NCBI GenBank assembly: GCA_003646715.1
Contig: QMLL01000040.1
Location: 1-9,702, forward strand
Length of the DNA: 9,702 bases
Origin: Deltaproteobacteria bacterium
GTDB taxonomy: Bacteria > Desulfobacterota > Syntrophobacteria > B119-G9
Direction: 5' to 3'
Part shown: in pieces, positions 7,057 through 9,702 of the stretch
Layout of the letters: every line of letters starts with the position of its first letter
Position numbering within the stretch: position 1 is the stretch's first letter
Translations under genes and position numbers: made by a program
Notes under the pieces: model-generated
What the model saw: the letters and a program-made list of their open reading frames with translations, nothing else
Told to the model about the DNA's origin: nothing
Database searches by the model: none

Positions 7057-7110
7057 CTGAGGAGAACTTGGCTGTCCAGTAGGATGTTTCCGAGAGCTTT
7101 ATAACCGATC

Positions 7111-7374
7111 ATGCAATCGTTTAATCTGGCATTTGGACAATATTTACCGGGGACATCTCTGCTTCATCGACTTGATCCTGAAGCAAAAATTGCTTGTGTC
7201 CTAATTTTGATTATTCTTGCAAGTTATCTTCAAACACCACTTTCTATTTTTGTGCTCATTGCGTTTTGTGCAATACTTTTTTCAATCACGGCTATCCCGG
7301 GCAAGTTCATTCTATCAGGTGTCAAGCCGTTTATAAGGCTTTTCGTTTTAACTGGTTTGGTTAGTTTTAGATGA
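7111..7374 (+). pseudogene. Truncated EcfT (ECF transporter T-component), N-terminal remnant
   Basis: The 87-residue product matches the start of EcfT/CbiQ-type proteins, the membrane scaffold that couples ATPases to a vitamin- or metal-binding S component: FGQYLPGTSLLHRLDPEAKI is the characteristic N-terminal segment, followed by two hydrophobic helices (about 27-60) and the beginning of a third. Family members are usually about 250-270 residues and carry the paired Ala-Arg-Gly coupling helices in the C-terminal half. Here everything after LFVLTGLVSFR is missing, the frame ending at TGA (7372-7374) exactly where rsmD starts. It cannot work as a T component and is best read as the product of an internal deletion. 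No good ribosome binding site precedes the ATG at 7111, and an in-frame stop at 7102 rules out a longer start. It could still be translated and help start rsmD by coupling. Confidence 0.75.
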
Positions 7375-7943
7375 GAATAATAGCAGGGCAGTACAAGGGC
7401 AGAACGATTAAGACGTTGAAGGGCAGAAAGGTACGGCCTACGAGTGACAGGGTTCGAGAAGCCATTTTCAGTATTCTGGGGGACCACGTGTCAGGCGCTC
7501 GCGTGCTTGATCTTTTTGCAGGTAGTGGGGCTCTGGGTCTGGAAGCGCTGAGTAGAGGTGGCGAATTCGTGCTTTTTATCGAAAAAGATCCAAAAGTTGC
7601 TGGAGTGATTAAGTCGAATATTCGTGCTCTTAGAGCCGGTGAGAGGACAGACATCTGGTGTGCAGACGTGAAAAGCGGTCTCAGGAGACTGAAATCTGAG
7701 GGACAATTATTTGATCTTGTCTTTCTGGACCCTCCTTACAGAAAAAAAATTGCAGAAGAAATTCTTAAGATCCTCGGAAAAGGTGAAATACTCAATGACG
7801 ACGCCATCGTTGTGGCTGAACATGAATCGGACCTGACACTGGCGGACAGCTATGGATGCCTCGAACTCTATTCTCGTAAAACTTACGGGGATACCTCCGT
7901 TTCTTTTTATCTTTATGGTAAACCCTACTCGGACGGGAAATGA
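7371..7943 (+). CDS. rsmD: 16S rRNA (guanine966-N2)-methyltransferase RsmD
   Basis: The 190-residue product is a cytoplasmic SAM-dependent enzyme that methylates the N2 of G966 of 16S rRNA during small-subunit assembly. The family signatures are all present: MRIIAGQYKGR at the start, RPTSDRVREAIF (22-33), the SAM-binding LDLFAGSGALGLEALSRG (46-63), the acidic EKDP after strand 2 (71-74), and the catalytic DPPY at residues 120-123. Length is normal for RsmD. The ATG overlaps the stop of the ecfT remnant as ATGA. No Shine-Dalgarno sequence precedes it (TTGGTTAGTTTTAG), so translation probably depends on termination-reinitiation from the remnant. coaD follows on the same strand, a pairing with rsmD seen in many bacteria, but here the two are separated by a repeat element. 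Confidence 0.96.
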   Translation: MRIIAGQYKGRTIKTLKGRKVRPTSDRVREAIFSILGDHVSGARVLDLFAGSGALGLEALSRGGEFVLFIEKDPKVAGVIKSNIRALRAGERTDIWCADVKSGLRRLKSEGQLFDLVFLDPPYRKKIAEEILKILGKGEILNDDAIVVAEHESDLTLADSYGCLELYSRKTYGDTSVSFYLYGKPYSDGK

Positions 7944-8023
7944 CGTATAGCGTAATTCCAGATTTTCAACTTTGATGAGAATTTTACCACAGAGGCACGG
8001 AGAACACAGAGAGGTGAGTTTGT

Positions 8024-8057
8024 TTTTTGTCTGTCGGGAGATACCGACAGACAAAAA
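8024..8057. repeat. Perfect 14-bp inverted repeat inside the MITE-like element
   Basis: TTTTTGTCTGTCGG (8024-8037) pairs with CCGACAGACAAAAA (8044-8057) around a six-base GAGATA loop. Reading rightward the stem ends in an A run, reading leftward in a T run (TTTTT after the stem). It could therefore act as an intrinsic terminator for minus-strand transcripts and, less well, for rsmD. Confidence 0.75.
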
Positions 8058-8061
8058 TACA

Positions 8062-8078
8062 CTGCCCCGAAGGGGCAG
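8062..8078. repeat. GC-rich hairpin inside the MITE-like element
   Basis: CTGCCCC (8062-8068) pairs with GGGGCAG (8072-8078) over a GAA loop, only four bases after the previous hairpin. The pair of adjacent hairpins suggests a composite palindromic element rather than a single terminator. Confidence 0.65.
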
Positions 8079-8372
8079 GTATTTATTCTCTAATCGGTAT
8101 CTTGCATCGGAGCTGCTGCTCGATAAAATTGGAGAAAAGTATAGAGATGTCCTCTGTGCATTCTGTGTCTCTGTGGTAAAAATAGCTCTCTTACTTTCTA
8201 CAATGCTAGATTCCATTTTCCCCACAAATGTGCTAAAGTACTCACCCGGTTTTTATCGGCGCCTGTGAAAAGTAAGGGGAATGCGTAAAATTGGGGAAGG
8301 TAAGTTCCTGTTGTGGCGTGAATTGTGATGAAACTAGGTTATTACCAACATGAATGAAAGCGAGATGTTGAT

Positions 8373-8879
8373 ATGAAAAAAGTTGCTGTTTATCCTGGTA
8401 CCTTTGACCCCATAACAAACGGACATCTTGATTTGCTAGCTCGTGGCCTCAAAATATTCGATAAGGTAATAATTGCCGTAGCACACAACCCCGGTAAAAA
8501 GCCCCTTTTTACACTGGAAGAACGTTTGAAAATGATAGAAGATACCCTAGCGGATTCTCCGTTGAAGGAGAGAGTAATTATTGATTCCTTTGAGGGGCTT
8601 CTTGTTGATTACTTAAAAAAGGTGGGAGCCCAGGTTGTGCTGCGGGGTTTGAGGGCTGTGAGTGATTTTGAGTATGAATTTCAGATGGCACTGATGAACC
8701 GAAAGCTTAGCAATGAAATGGAAACGCTTTTTCTGATGACAGGGCTCAGGTGGATATATATTAGCTCCCGGTTAATAAAGGAAGTGGCCCAGGCTGGAGG
8801 GTGCGTGAAAGGGCTGGTGCCGGAACCTGTGGAAGACAAGTTAATAAAAAAATTAGGACCTAAGGGTGGAAACGGTTAG
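8373..8879 (+). CDS. coaD: Phosphopantetheine adenylyltransferase (PPAT)
   Basis: The 168-residue product is the cytoplasmic enzyme of the penultimate step of coenzyme A synthesis: 4'-phosphopantetheine plus ATP gives dephospho-CoA and pyrophosphate. It shows the nucleotidyltransferase signature GTFDPITNGHLD (9-20, Thr10 and His18 of the T/HxGH site), the pantetheine-binding VLRGLRAVSDFEYEFQMA (89-106), and YISSRLIKEVA (129-139), where the third position of the usual ISSS loop is Arg. Length is normal. The ATG at 8373 is preceded only by a weak AGCGAG ribosome binding site. No clear promoter was found in the 189 bases after the repeat element, so it may rely on read-through from rsmD or on a promoter not recognised here. 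Confidence 0.96.
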   Translation: MKKVAVYPGTFDPITNGHLDLLARGLKIFDKVIIAVAHNPGKKPLFTLEERLKMIEDTLADSPLKERVIIDSFEGLLVDYLKKVGAQVVLRGLRAVSDFEYEFQMALMNRKLSNEMETLFLMTGLRWIYISSRLIKEVAQAGGCVKGLVPEPVEDKLIKKLGPKGGNG

Positions 8880-8942
8880 GTATTGTAGTTCTGAAAATAT
8901 AGGATAAAATTATTTAAGCAATAATATCGAAGGGTTTGATAA

Positions 8943-9560
8943 GTGATAAGGCATTTGAGGGTTATTGAGGGCGGAAAAGACAAAAGGAAGATTGCGGCAA
9001 CCGGTATTAAACTGTACCGGGCATATTCCGTTAGTAATCTTCTGACCGAGGATGCCGTGTATCACAACGTGAAAATTACATGGTACTGCCTGGAAAGGAA
9101 AGTTCCTCCGGCACCGTTCGATGTTTTGATAGATGATTATTATTCGTTACCAGATAAGTTGCGGAAGATACTTGAGATTGACGTAAAGAGATACCTCACT
9201 GGTACTGAACTGGAAGCGCTTAGGAGGTACATGGAAAGCAGATATGATATTGAGGTATTCGCCGACGAAGTAAAATTGCCTGTCAGCACCAAGGGATTTT
9301 TTTCTAACGATGATAGAGTAGTTGTGTATGATTTTCTCGAACTGTCAGAAAAAGACGGATACAATTTGCCGTTCAAGATATGGGGCTACTACACCACAGC
9401 AAACGCGATTACTACCCCTTCTCTCGAAAGAGGTGTTAGATTTTTGAGCAAGGCACTTGAATATCTGGGTCTTGAAAATGAGTGTACAAGGGAGGAATTG
9501 GAGAGAGTTGTAGGATACATTTTTGAGCGTGAGCTACTTTATGTGAAGAAAAAAGATTGA
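8943..9560 (+). CDS. Uncharacterised 205-residue cytoplasmic protein
   Basis: The family is not recognised. The frame starts at GTG (8943) with GAAGGG at 8929-8934, eight bases upstream, and ends 60 bases before a tRNA. There is no signal peptide or membrane helix. The protein is mixed alpha/beta with many charged residues: a basic N terminus (RVIEGGKDKRK), a tyrosine- and aromatic-rich middle (YHNVKITWYCLERKVPPAPFDVLIDDYY), a helical segment (LTGTELEALRRYMESRY), a segment with VVVYDFLELSE, the motif FKIWGYYTTANAI, and a C-terminal helical part. Codon use is like that of its neighbours and the frame is intact over its whole length, so a real gene is likely. It follows coaD by 63 bases and could be in the same transcript. 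No function is proposed. Confidence 0.75.
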   Translation: MIRHLRVIEGGKDKRKIAATGIKLYRAYSVSNLLTEDAVYHNVKITWYCLERKVPPAPFDVLIDDYYSLPDKLRKILEIDVKRYLTGTELEALRRYMESRYDIEVFADEVKLPVSTKGFFSNDDRVVVYDFLELSEKDGYNLPFKIWGYYTTANAITTPSLERGVRFLSKALEYLGLENECTREELERVVGYIFERELLYVKKKD

Positions 9561-9581
9561 TAAAATATGTAACGAAAAGAG

Positions 9582-9612
9582 TTGACAACAAAACAAAAAA
9601 TTCTTAATTAAT
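9582..9612 (+). promoter_or_regulatory. Likely sigma70 promoter of the tRNA gene
   Basis: A perfect -35 TTGACA (9582-9587) is followed by an A-rich spacer and an AT-rich -10 region, CTTAATTAAT (9603-9612). The exact -10 hexamer is uncertain: TAATTA at 17-base spacing, or ATTAAT at 19. The tRNA begins about 10 bases after this region, as expected for a short leader. Confidence 0.55.
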
Positions 9613-9620
9613 CGTATGTT

Positions 9621-9697
9621 GGCGGTGTAGCTCAGTTGGTTAGAGCATGCGGCTCATATCCGCAGCGTCCGGGGTTCAAGTCCCTGCACCGCCACCA
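9621..9697 (+). tRNA. tRNA with CAU anticodon (elongator tRNA-Met, or tRNA-Ile2)
   Basis: A complete 77-nt cloverleaf with encoded CCA. The acceptor stem GGCGGTG (9621-9627) pairs with CACCGCC (9687-9693). The D arm is GCTC/GAGC (9630-9633, 9643-9646), and the anticodon stem TGCGG/CCGCA (9648-9652, 9660-9664) carries loop CTCATAT with anticodon CAT at 9655-9657. The T arm is CGGGG/CCCTG (one G-T pair) with loop TTCAAGT. Discriminator A9694 is followed by CCA. G1-C72 pairing and the absence of three G-C pairs in the anticodon stem exclude the initiator. Elongator Met and lysidine-modified Ile(AUA) share this anticodon. Met is the default, but the sequence alone does not settle it. Confidence 0.95.
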
Positions 9698-9702
9698 AAA
9701 AT

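Larger units (their letters stand above)
6507..7110. other. 604-bp gene-free region between divergent operons
   Basis: No credible protein or RNA gene is seen on either strand. Reading toward the large minus-strand gene, it contains GCGCTGCGA as a direct repeat (6758-6766 and 6666-6674), a small hairpin (TCTCGT 6586-6591 with ACGAGA 6599-6604), and two copies of a GAAGGGAGG motif. One copy is the ribosome binding site at about 6512-6520; the other is near 6567-6574 with no proper gene behind it. The minus-strand transcript may therefore have a structured leader of up to about 250 nt. The right half is AT-rich and must hold the promoter for the plus-strand ecfT remnant-rsmD unit. No conserved riboswitch core was recognised. 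Confidence 0.6.
7981..8183. mobile_element. MITE-like palindromic element of the CACAGAG type
   Basis: Imperfect terminal inverted repeats of about 33 bases bound a 203-bp element: the left end begins ATTTTACCACAGAGGCAC, and the right end read in reverse begins ATTTTTACCACAGAGACAC. Two strong hairpins lie inside. There is no transposase. The frame across it (7972-8268) is a typical false gene of such repeats, with PQRHGEHRE at one end and CAFCVSV at the other. It occupies the centre of the 429-bp gap between rsmD and coaD. The flanks (7944-7980 and 8184-8372) show no gene. Similar CACAGAG repeats are common in deltaproteobacterial genomes; this is from memory, not a search. Confidence 0.65.

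Noticed and set aside
7972..8268. 98-codon open frame on the + strand between rsmD and coaD
   Set aside because: It is the translation of the palindromic repeat element (PQRHGEHRE... at one end, CAFCVSV... at the other), has no ribosome binding site, and its reverse strand is equally open.
9621..9702. tRNA 3' end as a possible integration site
   Set aside because: The window ends five bases after the tRNA, so no repeat of its 3' end or integrase can be looked for.

Overview
The window looks like the chromosome of a moderate-GC, Gram-negative, deltaproteobacterial-type organism (Desulfobacterota, perhaps Syntrophobacter-like). This is inferred from gene content, not from any search. The pointers are an exopolysaccharide chain-length/tyrosine-kinase pair beside a PEP-CTERM-sorted protein, an ecfT-rsmD-coaD run, and a CACAGAG-type palindromic repeat element. 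All ten genes can be placed.

Left part (1-1463, + strand): the 3' end of a Wzz/GumC-type polysaccharide co-polymerase, then a CpsD/CapB-type bacterial tyrosine kinase with a tyrosine-rich tail. They are separated by a G-rich degenerate octamer repeat that starts in the stop codon of the first gene. This is the end of an exopolysaccharide operon. A 12-bp perfect inverted repeat separates it from the next, convergent operon.

Central part (6506-1542, - strand): two genes read toward the kinase. The first encodes a 1443-residue exported protein: signal peptide, HExxH...EG zinc-peptidase-like domain, von Willebrand A domain with a complete MIDAS, several beta-sandwich domains, two blocks of thrombospondin-type-3-like Asp-rich calcium repeats and a C-terminal type I dockerin. 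The second, 60 nt further on, encodes a 190-residue exported protein whose body reads as a cohesin-like beta-sandwich and which ends in a PEP-CTERM-type sorting tail. Together they suggest a non-cellulosomal surface system in which an exosortase-sorted cohesin holds a dockerin-bearing protease/adhesin in the exopolysaccharide layer. This is the most interesting inference here.

A 604-bp stretch without genes (6507-7110) precedes that operon. It holds direct and inverted repeats, a duplicated Shine-Dalgarno-like motif and a weak sigma54-like site, but no convincing known riboswitch.

Right part (7111-9702, + strand): a truncated remnant of an EcfT transporter gene overlapping rsmD (16S rRNA m2G966 methyltransferase) by ATGA, a 203-bp MITE-like palindromic element, coaD (phosphopantetheine adenylyltransferase), an unrecognised 205-residue protein, and a tRNA with anticodon CAU behind its own likely promoter. 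These are mostly core housekeeping genes and mark the boundary of the accessory surface locus.
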